Both the position numbers and the translations under genes were made by a program. A stretch of DNA of 64,000 nt. Source: an uncultured Dokdonia sp. (GTDB lineage Bacteria > Bacteroidota > Bacteroidia > Flavobacteriales > Flavobacteriaceae). Under the pieces are notes generated by a model. That model saw nothing but the letters and a program-made list of their open reading frames with translations, had not been told where the DNA came from and made no database searches. Position 1 is the stretch's first letter; each line of letters begins with the position of its first letter. Location of the stretch: positions 90,209-154,208 of the forward strand of contig NZ_CALEMI010000160.1 in the NCBI RefSeq assembly GCF_937910895.1. The letters are read 5' to 3'. Shown here one piece after another: positions 18,201-28,811 of the stretch.

Positions 18201-19003
18201 TCAATAACAGTTGCTGTTGCCTCTGTATTGTCTGCAATCACTGGGAAATCTCCAAATACTTCTCCTACAGTTAAACTTGCTGCAGTGTCAGGATCATCAT
18301 TAAGTGGTGGTGGTGCACAGCTACCGTATAAAAATTGAGCAATAAGTTCTACGTTTGCTCCCGTAAGATCTTCTATTTCTAAGCTTACAATAGGTTCTGC
18401 AGCTAAAATTCCAACAAATACTGGCCCTGTGCTAGTCACATCGGCAGTTACTGTGTCTATTAAACCTCCTGCGCCTATCACTCTAATATCTACACTGGAT
18501 CCTCCAACAAGAGAATATAAGTCAAAACCTGTACTTGTTACAGGATCAACACCAGTGAAGGTAACAATTGTAAAATCAGCAAAGGTATTAGAACCAACTG
18601 CTGGATCAACTGTGCCAAAACCATCACTAGGATCTAAATAAACAGTTACGTTTCCAGGAGTGTTTGCACTAATCTCAAACCCTTCTTGTAATTCGCCAGG
18701 AGGATAACAGGTATCTCCAGCAGAACTTAAAATTTCTCCACATCCTATAAGAGCTCCAGGACCTCCTGCAAAATCTTCTAGTGTTAACATAGCACCATCT
18801 GAACAGTTTGCTAGATAGTCTACTCTATCATCAAATACAGTGACATTTGCACCTCTAGCATTAATAGAGGCAACATAGCCTTCGGGTTTTTCAGTAATTA
18901 CCTCAACACGCAAACCAGCGTCTACATACTCTGTAATCGTAGGAGGATTTTGCCCAAATGCCGCGACAGCAAAAAGACATAGTAATAATGTAATTTTTTT
19001 CAT
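15299..19003 (-). CDS. Large secreted multi-domain protein with type IX secretion C-terminal signal
   Basis: 1234 aa. A cleavable signal (MKKITLLLCLFAVAAFGQ) and a C-terminal sorting domain (GFSFYPNPAQD ... GAYLMQV ... YRVLKM) mark it as type IX cargo. In between are repeated units: two homologous blocks with DPSCGN and SIYSG/SVYEG motifs (residues about 235-510), two nearly identical blocks around MNDSFGDGWNGAIMDV (about 635-730 and 835-930), two fibronectin type III-like units and a further DDDGCGTLQS block near the end. Composition is very acidic (many Asp), fitting calcium-bound surface domains. An adhesin or extracellular matrix protein is likely. Confidence 0.85.
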   Translation of the reverse strand: MKKITLLLCLFAVAAFGQNPPTITEYVDAGLRVEVITEKPEGYVASINARGANVTVFDDRVDYLANCSDGAMLTLEDFAGGPGALIGCGEILSSAGDTCYPPGELQEGFEISANTPGNVTVYLDPSDGFGTVDPAVGSNTFADFTIVTFTGVDPVTSTGFDLYSLVGGSSVDIRVIGAGGLIDTVTADVTSTGPVFVGILAAEPIVSLEIEDLTGANVELIAQFLYGSCAPPPLNDDPDTAASLTVGEVFGDFPVIADNTEATATVIDDPSCGNFTEADLWYSFVVPDSGSVSVESQEDDGSITDTAISVYEGTPGALVEVACNDDGGVGLFSLVDLDGRTPGEVLYARVWEWNGGSLGTFQMSAYYTPPPANDDPEGALPLTVGSVFTDFPLTASNVSATDTAIDDPSCGNYGGADVWFTVAVPSTGQVSIEVDTAGGITDTGMSIYSGEIGALVEVECDDDDGNGLFSLVDLVGQEGGATLYIRVWEWGGGGFGPFQIAAYSDCAVDAAAIEITGSGNTEANICVGDMMPDPIDVTIVGNQTGTNSGWVITDNATGEILGLPMAPPFDLDDAGVGVCAIWSIRYEDGITGLEVGQNVADLDGCYDFSNPILVDRVDEGGACLMCEYTLEMNDSFGDGWNGAIMDVLVDGIVVLDDVSLDDDPDNNGAQGFLTFPVNSTADVTTVFVDGGGFPGEVSYRILDAEGNVVGAGNVDMNIEPNTLTADCPSCFAPSDLMVDNVTDMSADLSWTDNNDPAAPEFTVEWGPLGFDLGTGTMETGITTNSFMLTALDPGTEYEYYVTANCAADDVSNTAGPLAFTTMAPPGDCSYTLEMNDSFGDGWNGAIMDVFRNGVLALNDVSLDDAPDSDGSQGNLQFEILPGDDITTVFVDGGGFPGEVSYRILDANFAEVATGDVANNVETGTVTGDCPTCFAPFDLVANNFLPGSVDLSWSMPMAAFGYNWEIQDVGVPQGDAGAIATGNTLVDTFDTATGPFVDGNFYTFYIQAGCTADDFSVYVSIDFLYFLPPANDDCENAIEVICGDTVTGATTNANDSGSNPSGDVFYTYITPETAQNVTLSLCSGTDYDSLLRVFDDECNLINEIATDDDGCGTLQSLLTFTATVGNSYTIMVEGFGGNNGNFTMAVTCEEALSTDDNTLEGFSFYPNPAQDVITLDARTAIEDITIFNLLGQKVLQQKVDGLSNYQLNVSTMAKGAYLMQVTTNGKVGVYRVLKM

Positions 19004-19547
19004 GTTTGGTTTATTTTTAAAGTGAACACGTATTAAAATACGGACTCAAAAGATAAATACTTTGAACCTTTTTTAAGAAAAATGCAACGTATTTTCGATG
19101 AGCGACACTTATTAGTCGCTATATAACATAATATTTTGTAAAAATGTAGCAATATTAACACAAAAGAAAGCGTTGCTTCAATTATTCCCTGTTTTTTGAT
19201 TGTAATAAAACCTTTTTGCGACGCTGTTTGAACTATTATTTAGAAATAAAATCATTTCATCCTGTATTCTTTTGATAGTTACACTTTAGAGATAACATAT
19301 TTTATCCTTACTTTAGAATTTATCGTAGATACACGCTTTTTCTCCATTTTTACTATAATATCGTTATTTGTTTTATACGCTTTCGCGAAAGCGTAATTAT
19401 GACAGACCCCTCATAACAAAAATTTTAATTTCACATAAATGACTTCTAGCAATTGCTTTGCTTTGAGGCGAGTTTAGTTGTACTTTTAAGGAGAAAAAGT
19501 TGTGACTTTACATCAACTTTGATTTCTTAATACGTTATAAATCGTCT
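19004..19547. other. Intergenic region between divergent genes
   Basis: No gene or RNA recognised. It holds the upstream regions of the type IX cargo gene (minus) and the PLP enzyme gene (plus) and one full palindrome copy at 19376. Confidence 0.5.
19376..19395. repeat. Palindromic repeat copy 5 (full 20 bp)
   Basis: TACGCTTTCGCGAAAGCGTA, perfect and intergenic. Confidence 0.85.
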
Positions 19548-20690
19548 ATGAAATTTAACACCAAAACAATACACGGAGGTCAGAAACCTGACAAAGCGTA
19601 TGGCGCTGTGATGCCTCCCATATATCAGACATCTACGTATGCACAGTCTACTCCAGGAGGTCATAAGGGATATGAGTATAGTAGATCACACAACCCCACT
19701 AGACATGCCCTAGAAAAAGCTTTTGCAAGTATAGAAAATGGAAATTATGGACTTGCGTTTGGGTCTGGTCTTGCCGCAATTGACGCTGTCATAAAACTCT
19801 TACAAGTTGGGGATGAAGTGATCTCAACAAACGATCTTTATGGGGGTACCTATCGCTTATTTACAAAGATATTTGAAGGATTTGGAATTACATTTCACTT
19901 TATTGGTATGGAAAACGCAAATAATATCGAAGCGTATATTACCAAAAAAACAAAGCTTATTTGGGTAGAAACTCCTACCAACCCCATGATGAACATCATA
20001 GATATTAAAGCGGTAGCGGCGGTAGCTAAAAAACATGAGCTTCTTCTTGCGGTAGATAATACGTTTGCAACACCCTATTTACAACAACCATTAGATTTGG
20101 GAGCAGATATTGTCATGCACAGCGCCACAAAGTATATAGGAGGACACAGCGATCTTGTGATGGGAGCACTTGTTGTTAAAGACCAAGAACTCTCTGAAAG
20201 GCTTTATTTTATTCAAAATGCAAGTGGTGCTATATGTGGTCCTCAAGATAGTTTTCTTGCTTTGAGAGGTATAAAAACACTCCATGTGCGTATGCAACGT
20301 CACTGTGAAAACGGAAAAGCAATTGCACATTTCTTAAAAACACACCCTAAAATAGATAAGGTATATTGGCCTGGCTTTGAAGATCATCCAAATCACCATA
20401 TTGCTAAAGAACAAATGAGTGATTTTGGAGGGATGATTTCATTTACCACAAAAGAAGATTCTTATGAAGGTGCCGTAAAAGTTGTAGAAAAATTAAAGGT
20501 ATTTACGCTAGCCGAAAGTCTGGGTGGTGTTGAGTCTCTTGCGGGTCATCCTGCCTCTATGACACATGCATCCATTCCAAAAGAGGAGCGGGAGAAAACA
20601 GGTGTGAAGGACTCTTTAGTTCGTTTAAGCGTCGGTATAGAAGATATAGAGGATCTTATTGCAGATCTAAAACAAGCATTAAATGAATAA
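19548..20690 (+). CDS. metB: Cystathionine gamma-synthase-type PLP enzyme
   Basis: 380 aa, full length for the Cys/Met-metabolism PLP family. The PLP lysine is in HSATKYIGGHSDLVMG; YEYSRSHNPTR near residue 50 and SLGGVESL near the C-terminus are the other family blocks. Enzymes of this kind join O-acyl-homoserine with cysteine or sulfide, or act as gamma-lyases. Motifs alone do not separate MetB from MetC/MetZ-type activity, so the symbol is provisional. Single-gene unit with its own terminator. Confidence 0.85.
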   Translation: MKFNTKTIHGGQKPDKAYGAVMPPIYQTSTYAQSTPGGHKGYEYSRSHNPTRHALEKAFASIENGNYGLAFGSGLAAIDAVIKLLQVGDEVISTNDLYGGTYRLFTKIFEGFGITFHFIGMENANNIEAYITKKTKLIWVETPTNPMMNIIDIKAVAAVAKKHELLLAVDNTFATPYLQQPLDLGADIVMHSATKYIGGHSDLVMGALVVKDQELSERLYFIQNASGAICGPQDSFLALRGIKTLHVRMQRHCENGKAIAHFLKTHPKIDKVYWPGFEDHPNHHIAKEQMSDFGGMISFTTKEDSYEGAVKVVEKLKVFTLAESLGGVESLAGHPASMTHASIPKEEREKTGVKDSLVRLSVGIEDIEDLIADLKQALNE

Positions 20691-20713
20691 GCTACTATCA
20701 TTGATCACAAAAG

Positions 20714-20749
20714 AAAATGGCTTCCAAAATCAAACTTGGAAGCCATTTT
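20714..20749 (+). terminator. Rho-independent terminator after the PLP enzyme gene
   Basis: AAAATGGCTTCCAA pairs perfectly with TTGGAAGCCATTTT, followed by T residues. Confidence 0.88.
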
Positions 20750-20762
20750 TTATGTTTGTGGG

Positions 20763-20803
20763 TACGCTTTCGCGAACTTGCCTGCCGGATAGGCAGAAGC
20801 ATA
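20763..20803. repeat. Palindromic repeat split by a nested mini-element
   Basis: TACGCTTTCGCGAA, then a 20-base insert CTTGCCTGCCGGATAGGCAG, then AAGCATA. On the reverse strand the insert is between TACGCT and TTCGCG-type sequence, the same point as in the copies at 5297 and 38402. Confidence 0.7.
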
Positions 20804-20813
20804 CTTCATCATC

Positions 20814-21638
20814 TTATTCTATATAGTAGATATACCCAAAATTTAACCAAAATATCCAGTCATTGGCACGATTTACGGGTCTAGGGTCAGGATTCAATCC
20901 ATCTACCCAGTTGGATGTATAATAATGCCATCTTGCATCCAATACCAAATCACTAAGCGGAGCTAATTTATATCTAATCCCTGCACTCCATGTAATTGCC
21001 CAAGTAGAGCCTGGTCTGTCATCGATACCACTATTATTTTGTCCTTCTCCCTGCGCAAATCCAGGAAAAAGTGTAGGGGCAAGTTCACCACTAAAAGGAT
21101 TTATAAATTGTCCTTGGATATCCCCTAATTCTGAAGTAGCCACGGGATCATAAGACACAAAGTGAACTCCAAGGCTTACATAGGGCGCTACTCTGTAAGC
21201 ACCCGCCGAAAAATCTCTGATACTCATCGGAAAGTATTCTAGCTGCGATCCTATTTCAAAGACCTGAGCTTTTCCTTTATGACCTCTAAGTTGTAATCCT
21301 CCTAAATCGTTATCTTCAGATTCTTCTCCAAAGTGATCAAGATTTGTGACGTGATAATCTATTTCGTTTCTTACTTTAAAGTGATCATTAAAGTACGTAT
21401 CTCTAGAATAGCAGTTACAATCTGCTCGATAAGCAAAGTTTAAATAATGTACAATTCCAATACCAAAACCGATATTTCCTCGGTTGGTATCAACGTTATT
21501 TCGCAATCCAAAATCAGATTGAAATGCTACAGGGCCAGTGATAACGCCGACTTCATGGGAAAAGCCAAGTTGCGCTTTTAGCTCCTGTTGAGCAAAGCAA
21601 AATGAAATAATTGCCATGAGTAGGTATCTGGCTTTCAT
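20814..21638 (-). CDS. Outer-membrane or secreted protein of a Flavobacteria-specific family (THC0290_0291-like)
   Basis: 274 aa with a signal peptide (MKARYLLMAIISFCFA, cleavage near QA at 23). The mature part begins LGFSHEVGVITGPVAFQSDFG and alternates short beta-strand patterns to the C-terminal FWLNFGYIYYIE, whose terminal aromatic pattern fits an outer-membrane beta-barrel. I recall this as an uncharacterised flavobacterial family; the name is from memory. Function unknown. Confidence 0.6.
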   Translation of the reverse strand: MKARYLLMAIISFCFAQQELKAQLGFSHEVGVITGPVAFQSDFGLRNNVDTNRGNIGFGIGIVHYLNFAYRADCNCYSRDTYFNDHFKVRNEIDYHVTNLDHFGEESEDNDLGGLQLRGHKGKAQVFEIGSQLEYFPMSIRDFSAGAYRVAPYVSLGVHFVSYDPVATSELGDIQGQFINPFSGELAPTLFPGFAQGEGQNNSGIDDRPGSTWAITWSAGIRYKLAPLSDLVLDARWHYYTSNWVDGLNPDPRPVNRANDWIFWLNFGYIYYIE

Positions 21639-21794
21639 GAAAATAGGTAATTTGAGACTTTAACAAATATATAAAAACTAGGTTAACAGCGAAATTTTAA
21701 AGGCATAGGCTTTCAAAAAACATTAGAAATCTTTTAAAAAGACCATTATTCTTACGAATTTCAAAAAAAAAACGACTCAATTTTCAGGATATAG

Positions 21795-21802
21795 TATATT
21801 TG
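21795..21802 (+). promoter_or_regulatory. -7 box TATATTTG of gdhA
   Basis: Exact TAnnTTTG match, about 54 bases before the start codon. No clear -33 TTG box is visible at the expected spacing. Confidence 0.6.
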
Positions 21803-21849
21803 CACCCTATTAAAAACGTATTTTTAATATATAAATTATCTAATACTAA

Positions 21850-23199
<1,350 letters not shown>

Positions 23200-23218
23200 C
23201 CTATAAAATATATCGTTG

Positions 23219-23248
23219 AAAATAGGCGGCATTTGTCGCCTATTTTTT
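23219..23248 (+). terminator. Rho-independent terminator of gdhA
   Basis: AAAATAGGCG pairs with CGCCTATTTT around an 8-base loop, followed by more T residues. Confidence 0.85.
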
Positions 23249-23320
23249 TTAATCTAATTTCGCTTTAAGCGAAAAAACAGAATACCTCACTATCTTATTT
23301 AAACACTAAGGCAATAATTG

Positions 23321-23328
23321 TATTTTTG
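23321..23328 (+). promoter_or_regulatory. -7 box TATTTTTG before porZ
   Basis: Matches TAnnTTTG and lies 29 bases before the GTG start. Confidence 0.5.
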
Positions 23329-23357
23329 AACGGTTTAAAAAGAAGAACTAAAAACAC

Positions 23358-25637
23358 GTGAGACAACTCTATCTATTTTTAATAGTACTGTTTTCCCTAC
23401 CGCTCTATGCGCAAGATTTTTCTGATGAGTGGACAGGCTATTTTTCTTTTGCTACGGTAGGAGATATTGATAAAGGAAATGGACGTATCTATGCAGCTTC
23501 AGAAAACGCTGTATTTATATTTTCTACCATTAACGGAAGCACCATCACCAGATCAACTATAAATGGACTTTCTGGAAATAGTATTTCTTCTATTTATTAT
23601 AGTGAGGCATTTGATACGCTCCTTATTGGATATGAAAATGGGATTATTGATATCATTGTAGGAAATAGCGAAAATGTAATTACTGTCGTAGATATATTTA
23701 ATAGAGTTTCTATTCCTCCAGATAATAAACAAATTAATCACTTTACAGAGTTTAACGGGTTTGTATATATCTCTTCAGGATTTGGCATCTCCCTATACGA
23801 CTTAGGGCAACTAGAGTTTGACGATTCTTATTTTATTGGAGACAATGGCTCTCAATTAAATATTACGCAAACTACCATCTTAGATGACTATATTTATGCT
23901 TCTAGCACCGATGGAGGCGTGAGAAGAGCTATTGTAAATAATTCAAATATTATAGATTTTAATAATTGGACAACAGTTGTTTCAGGTTCTTATCAAGCAA
24001 TTACTGCTCTTGATAATACGGTGTACCTGGCTAATGGAACACAATTACTGCAATCTACTACAGGAATAAATTTTACGCTTTTCCAGCAACTTCCAGAAGT
24101 TATTGAAGATCTTGAAGCTAATGGTGTAGAATTAAGTGTGGTTACCAGCAACACCGTAAACATATACAATACAGGAGGAACTCTTATAAATTCGTTTTCA
24201 AATATTCCTGATTTTGATTCAGATTATAGTGCCTCTGTTATTTTAAATGGCTCTCTGTTTATCTCGACCTTAGGTTCTGGGGTTGTTAGAGTACCTCTTA
24301 ATGGAAATGAAGTTTCTCAAATATTACCTAATGGTCCTTTACGCAATGATCCTTTTAACATCAATGCCATTGCCAATGAATTATGGGTGGTATATGGAGA
24401 ATACTCTTTGACATATAATCCTTTCCCACTTACAAGAGAAGGGATTAGCCATCTAACGACAGATAGTGTATGGGATAATATCCCTTTTGAGGATGTACTT
24501 GGAGCCACAGAGCTTTCTTTTATTTCTATTAACCCTCAAAACACATCTCAAATTTATATAAGCTCTTTTAACTCAGGACTTCTAGAAGTAAATGACGGAA
24601 TACCAACTACCCTTTTTGATGAAAATAATAGTTCGTTAAGACCTGTACCAACAACAACAGACGACGTAAGAATAAACGGAACCGCTTTTGATAGGGAAGG
24701 AAATCTATGGATAGCAAATGCCCGAGTTCCTAACATTCTTAATAGACTTTCTCCTGGAGGACAATTTAATACGGTCTCCTTTGAAAACGATCTTCCGACT
24801 TTAGTAGAGGAAGCAAATGGTATAGACGATGTTGTTATTGCTGGAGACGGAAGAATTTATATCGGAACTAGTAATCAGGGAGTTGCAGGTTACGATCCAA
24901 ATACTGGGGACTTTGCTCGCATTTTTGGAGAAGAAGAAGGGGCAAACCTTCCTAATGATGATGTAAGAGCACTTGCTTTAGATCGTAACGGATCTTTATG
25001 GATAGGCACACGAAGAGGGCTTCGCGTTTTGTTTTCCCCTTCTTCTATGTTTACCAATCCTAGTGTCAGTACAAATGCCATTATTATACTCCAAGATGGT
25101 CTCGCGCAAGAGCTACTTAATGACCAATTTGTAACAGAAATTGTTGTAGATGGAGCTAACAATAAATGGGTTTCTACTGTAGACTCGGGCGTTTTTCTCT
25201 TTTCTCCAAGCGGACAAGAAACCTTATTTCATTTTACAGAAGACAACTCTCCTTTACCTTCCAACAACGTTCAAGATATCGCCCTTGACCCAGAAACAGG
25301 TACCGTCTATTTTGCAACTGTTCAAGGTCTTGTGTCTTTTGATGGATCTAACACGGGACCTGCAGAAAATTTAGAAGAAGTTATTGTGTATCCAAATCCT
25401 GTACGACCTACGTTTAATGGAGAGGTCACTATAGAAGGTCTTACTGCTCGCACCAATGTAAAAATTACAGACCTTACTGGAAATCTTGTGTACGAAGAAA
25501 ATACCGTTGGAGGAAGCATTACTTGGGACACTAGAGCTTTTGGAAGACATCGAGTAGCCTCTGGGGTATATCTTATCCTCATTACAGGACCAGATGCACT
25601 AGAAACTCAAATTGCCAAACTGATGATTATACGATAA
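23358..25637 (+). CDS. porZ: Type IX secretion accessory protein PorZ-like (beta-propeller)
   Basis: 759 aa, GTG start. A signal peptide (LFLIVLFSLPLYAQ) is followed by two beta-propeller units made of Reg_prop-type repeats (LWIANARVP, LWIGTRRGLRVLF, KWVSTVDSGVFLF) and a C-terminal type IX-like domain (VIVYPNPVRP ... GVYLILITG). Length and architecture match PorZ, which sits on the cell surface and helps deliver the lipopolysaccharide anchor to type IX cargo. It overlaps recO by one base (TAATG) and a TonB receptor follows, an arrangement I associate with this gene in Flavobacteria. Confidence 0.8.
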   Translation: MRQLYLFLIVLFSLPLYAQDFSDEWTGYFSFATVGDIDKGNGRIYAASENAVFIFSTINGSTITRSTINGLSGNSISSIYYSEAFDTLLIGYENGIIDIIVGNSENVITVVDIFNRVSIPPDNKQINHFTEFNGFVYISSGFGISLYDLGQLEFDDSYFIGDNGSQLNITQTTILDDYIYASSTDGGVRRAIVNNSNIIDFNNWTTVVSGSYQAITALDNTVYLANGTQLLQSTTGINFTLFQQLPEVIEDLEANGVELSVVTSNTVNIYNTGGTLINSFSNIPDFDSDYSASVILNGSLFISTLGSGVVRVPLNGNEVSQILPNGPLRNDPFNINAIANELWVVYGEYSLTYNPFPLTREGISHLTTDSVWDNIPFEDVLGATELSFISINPQNTSQIYISSFNSGLLEVNDGIPTTLFDENNSSLRPVPTTTDDVRINGTAFDREGNLWIANARVPNILNRLSPGGQFNTVSFENDLPTLVEEANGIDDVVIAGDGRIYIGTSNQGVAGYDPNTGDFARIFGEEEGANLPNDDVRALALDRNGSLWIGTRRGLRVLFSPSSMFTNPSVSTNAIIILQDGLAQELLNDQFVTEIVVDGANNKWVSTVDSGVFLFSPSGQETLFHFTEDNSPLPSNNVQDIALDPETGTVYFATVQGLVSFDGSNTGPAENLEEVIVYPNPVRPTFNGEVTIEGLTARTNVKITDLTGNLVYEENTVGGSITWDTRAFGRHRVASGVYLILITGPDALETQIAKLMIIR

Positions 25638-26356
25638 TGCTTATCAAAACACAGGCAATAGTAATCTCTGCCCTCAAGTATAGTGAAGCAGATCTTATCG
25701 TGAAATGTTTTACAAAAAGCAATGGTCTTAAATCATATCTTTTACGCAATATCTTAAAATCCAAAAAGGGAAAGCTTAGAACCTCTATGTTTCAACCGCT
25801 TACACAACTAGAGATCGAGGCAAATCATAAAGATAAAGGCACTTTAGAAACCATACGAGAAGCAAAAGTACATTACCAATACAGAAATCTACATACTGAT
25901 ATTGCTAAAACATCGGTTGTTTTTTTTATTTCAGACATCTTACGTAATACCATTATAGAAGAAGAAGAAAATAGCCTGCTCTTTGATTTTTTGACAGCAT
26001 CTACCGTTTGGTTAGATACGCATGATGTTATTGCCAACTTTCATCTTTTATTTTTAGTAAAGCTTACCGAATATCTTGGTTTTTATCCCGATCAAACGCA
26101 TAGTGATTATGAATACTTTAATCTTATAGAAGGCACTTTTGAAGCTTCAGAAATAAATATGTATTGTCAAAATGGGATACAAATAAAAATTCTAAAACAG
26201 CTGTTGGGCATAAAATTTGATACACTTCCAGAGATCAAACTAAACCAAAAACAGCGTAGTGATTTCCTCACTATGCTACTACAGTATTATGAGTTACATT
26301 TGCACGGTTTTAAAAAACCTCGCTCACTCGCTGTGCTTAATTCAATTTTTACCTAA
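25637..26356 (+). CDS. recO: DNA repair protein RecO
   Basis: 239 aa. The N-terminal OB-fold is recognisable (TQAIVISALKYSEADLIVKCFTKSNGLKSYLL), followed by the helical domain with a C-terminal LHLHGFKKPRSL segment. The Cys cluster of the zinc-type RecO is not obvious. RecO mediates RecA loading in the RecFOR pathway. Its start overlaps the stop of porZ, so translation is coupled. Confidence 0.92.
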   Translation: MLIKTQAIVISALKYSEADLIVKCFTKSNGLKSYLLRNILKSKKGKLRTSMFQPLTQLEIEANHKDKGTLETIREAKVHYQYRNLHTDIAKTSVVFFISDILRNTIIEEEENSLLFDFLTASTVWLDTHDVIANFHLLFLVKLTEYLGFYPDQTHSDYEYFNLIEGTFEASEINMYCQNGIQIKILKQLLGIKFDTLPEIKLNQKQRSDFLTMLLQYYELHLHGFKKPRSLAVLNSIFT

Positions 26357-28777
26357 ATGCGCCACACATTTATCCTATTTTTATTTATAACTATAGCATC
26401 ACAAGCACAACAAATTACGGTTCTTGATATAGACACTAGGGAGCCTATTATGAATGTTGCTCTATACAATCAAGACAAGACAATAAGTACGATTACAGAT
26501 TTTGATGGGAATGCTGATATATCCGCTTTCGCGAAAGCAGAAAAAATCATTTTCTCAGAAGTGGCTCACCAACAAGCGATTTACACTAAAGCTCAAATAC
26601 TAGCCTACGGTAATAAAGTCTTTTTAAAACAATTAGAAAACAGCCTTGGTGAAATCATATTATCTGTCTCAAAATTTGGACAAAAGAAAAACGAAATTTC
26701 TCAAAAGATAGTAGGTCTTTCAAAAGAAGATATTGAGTTATATAATCCACAAACCGCTGCCGATTTATTACAATCTAGCGGTCAGGTGTTTGTACAAAAA
26801 AGCCAACTAGGAGGAGGAAGTCCTTCCATACGAGGATATTCTACCAACAGACTTCTTATCACCCTAGACGGTATTCGTTTTAACACCGCGATCTTTAGGG
26901 GCGGAAATGTTCAAAATATCATTTCTATCGATCCCTTTGCTTTAGAAAAAACAGAAGTGATCTTAGGTCCGGGATCTGTTATATATGGTAGTGATGCCGT
27001 AGGCGGGGTCTTAAATTTTTACACCAAAAAACCTCAACTTTCCAAAACAGACACCTTAGGATTTTTAGTTTCAGGAAATGCACTCACACGCTACAGCACA
27101 GCAAACAATGAGAAAACAGGGCATTTTGACGTGAACCTAGGATCGCAAAAATGGGCATTTCTTACCAGTGCAAGTTATTCTGATTATGGAGATCAACGTC
27201 AAGGAAGTCACGGTCCTGATGCCTATTTGCGTAATGAATTTGTACGCCGTATTAATGGAGAAGATGTCGTGATACAAAATGATGATCCGTTACAACAAGT
27301 AAGTACTGGATATACGAGCTATAATTTCTTACAGAAAGTACGATATACTCCTAATAATACATGGGATTTTAATTTTAATGTATCGTATGCGACCACCTCA
27401 GATTTTGATCGCTATGATCGTCTTACTCAAAGAGATGATGAGGGCAACTTACGGGCAGCAGCGTGGTTTTACGGTCCACAAAAATGGTTTTTAACAAGCT
27501 TACAGATAAACAAAGAAGGAGCAGGTCCTTGGTATGATCGCGTACAGGCAACGGTTGCTTTTCAAAACTCAGAAGAAAGCAGAAATGACCGACGTTTTGG
27601 GAGAACGAGCCTTCGGACACGTACGGAGCGTGTCAATGCCTTTTCTGGAGCACTAGACTTTACAAAAACACTTAAAAACAGAAAAACTAAGCTTAACTAC
27701 GGCCTTGAGTATGTATATAACTACATAAATTCTAATGGCTCCATTACCGACATAGAAACCAATCAGTTTGAACTTACCGATACACGCTATCCTGATGGCT
27801 CTTCTTGGCAATCACTCGCTGCGTATGTAAGTGGTCAATTTGATCTTGCACCAAAACTAAAACTGAATACAGGAATGCGTTATAATCAGCTGTTTATTTT
27901 TACAGATTTTAGCGACAACAATCAGTTTTTTAATTTCCCCTTTGAAGAATCTCGATTAAATTTTGGCAACCTCACAGGAAGCGCAGGACTTAATTACGAC
28001 GTTTCTAAAACGGTCATGCTTAAAACAAATCTTTCTACAGCTTTTAGAGCACCAAACATTGATGATATTGGAAAAGTATTTGATAGTGGAGATGGAGATC
28101 TAGTGATTCCTAATCCCGATCTAAAAGCAGAATATGCCTATAATGCAGAGATAGGAACGGTACTCAACTTTAATAAGGTTGTTACATTTGATGCTAATAT
28201 ATATTACTCACAATTAGAAAATGCATTGGTACGTAGAGACTTCACGCTTAACGGATCTTCTACTATTGAATTTGAAGGAGAAATAGTCAATATAGAAGCT
28301 ATTCAAAATGCGGGAACCGCAAAAGTATGGGGTTTTGAAGCTGGTATAGATATCAAACTCCCTCATAACTTTAACGTCACTTCTCAATTTAATATCACCC
28401 GAGGAGAGCAGGAGGAAGAAGACGGGTCATTACTTCCTGTGCGTCATGTGGCACCTACTTTTGGAAATACGCACCTCATCTGGAAAAAAGACAGATGGAT
28501 TCTTAATGCATTTGTAAATTACAACGGCGCTTTAGATTTTGAAGACTTATCTCCTGAGGTAAGTGACAGCCCGGAACTTTTTGCTGTAGATGAAAATGGA
28601 AATCCATTTTCGCCTAGCTGGTATACGCTTAATTTATCTAGCCAATTCAAGCTCAATGAGCAATGGAATCTTACCGCAAACCTAGATAACATCACAGACC
28701 AACGTTACAGAACATACGCATCTGGGATTTCGGCAGCAGGTCGTAATTTGATCCTTTCGGCGAAGTATTCATTTTAG
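26357..28777 (+). CDS. TonB-dependent outer-membrane receptor
   Basis: 806 aa, starting on the base after the recO stop. Order: signal peptide (residues 1-17), CarboxypepD_reg-like domain (about 20-95), plug (SQKIVGLSKEDIEL to VIYGSDAVGGVLNFYTK, about 115-220) and a 22-stranded barrel ending NLILSAKYSF with a C-terminal Phe. It imports siderophores, vitamins or sugars with energy from TonB; substrate unknown. A palindrome copy (26525-26538) encodes Ala-Phe-Ala-Lys-Ala in the N-terminal domain. Confidence 0.93.
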   Translation: MRHTFILFLFITIASQAQQITVLDIDTREPIMNVALYNQDKTISTITDFDGNADISAFAKAEKIIFSEVAHQQAIYTKAQILAYGNKVFLKQLENSLGEIILSVSKFGQKKNEISQKIVGLSKEDIELYNPQTAADLLQSSGQVFVQKSQLGGGSPSIRGYSTNRLLITLDGIRFNTAIFRGGNVQNIISIDPFALEKTEVILGPGSVIYGSDAVGGVLNFYTKKPQLSKTDTLGFLVSGNALTRYSTANNEKTGHFDVNLGSQKWAFLTSASYSDYGDQRQGSHGPDAYLRNEFVRRINGEDVVIQNDDPLQQVSTGYTSYNFLQKVRYTPNNTWDFNFNVSYATTSDFDRYDRLTQRDDEGNLRAAAWFYGPQKWFLTSLQINKEGAGPWYDRVQATVAFQNSEESRNDRRFGRTSLRTRTERVNAFSGALDFTKTLKNRKTKLNYGLEYVYNYINSNGSITDIETNQFELTDTRYPDGSSWQSLAAYVSGQFDLAPKLKLNTGMRYNQLFIFTDFSDNNQFFNFPFEESRLNFGNLTGSAGLNYDVSKTVMLKTNLSTAFRAPNIDDIGKVFDSGDGDLVIPNPDLKAEYAYNAEIGTVLNFNKVVTFDANIYYSQLENALVRRDFTLNGSSTIEFEGEIVNIEAIQNAGTAKVWGFEAGIDIKLPHNFNVTSQFNITRGEQEEEDGSLLPVRHVAPTFGNTHLIWKKDRWILNAFVNYNGALDFEDLSPEVSDSPELFAVDENGNPFSPSWYTLNLSSQFKLNEQWNLTANLDNITDQRYRTYASGISAAGRNLILSAKYSF
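26525..26538. repeat. Palindromic repeat copy 6, in the TonB receptor gene
   Basis: GCTTTCGCGAAAGC read in frame as Ala-Phe-Ala-Lys-Ala near residue 58. Confidence 0.8.
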
Positions 28778-28811
28778 GAATTTATTTTTAATCCCACTTT
28801 TTGAAAGGGGG

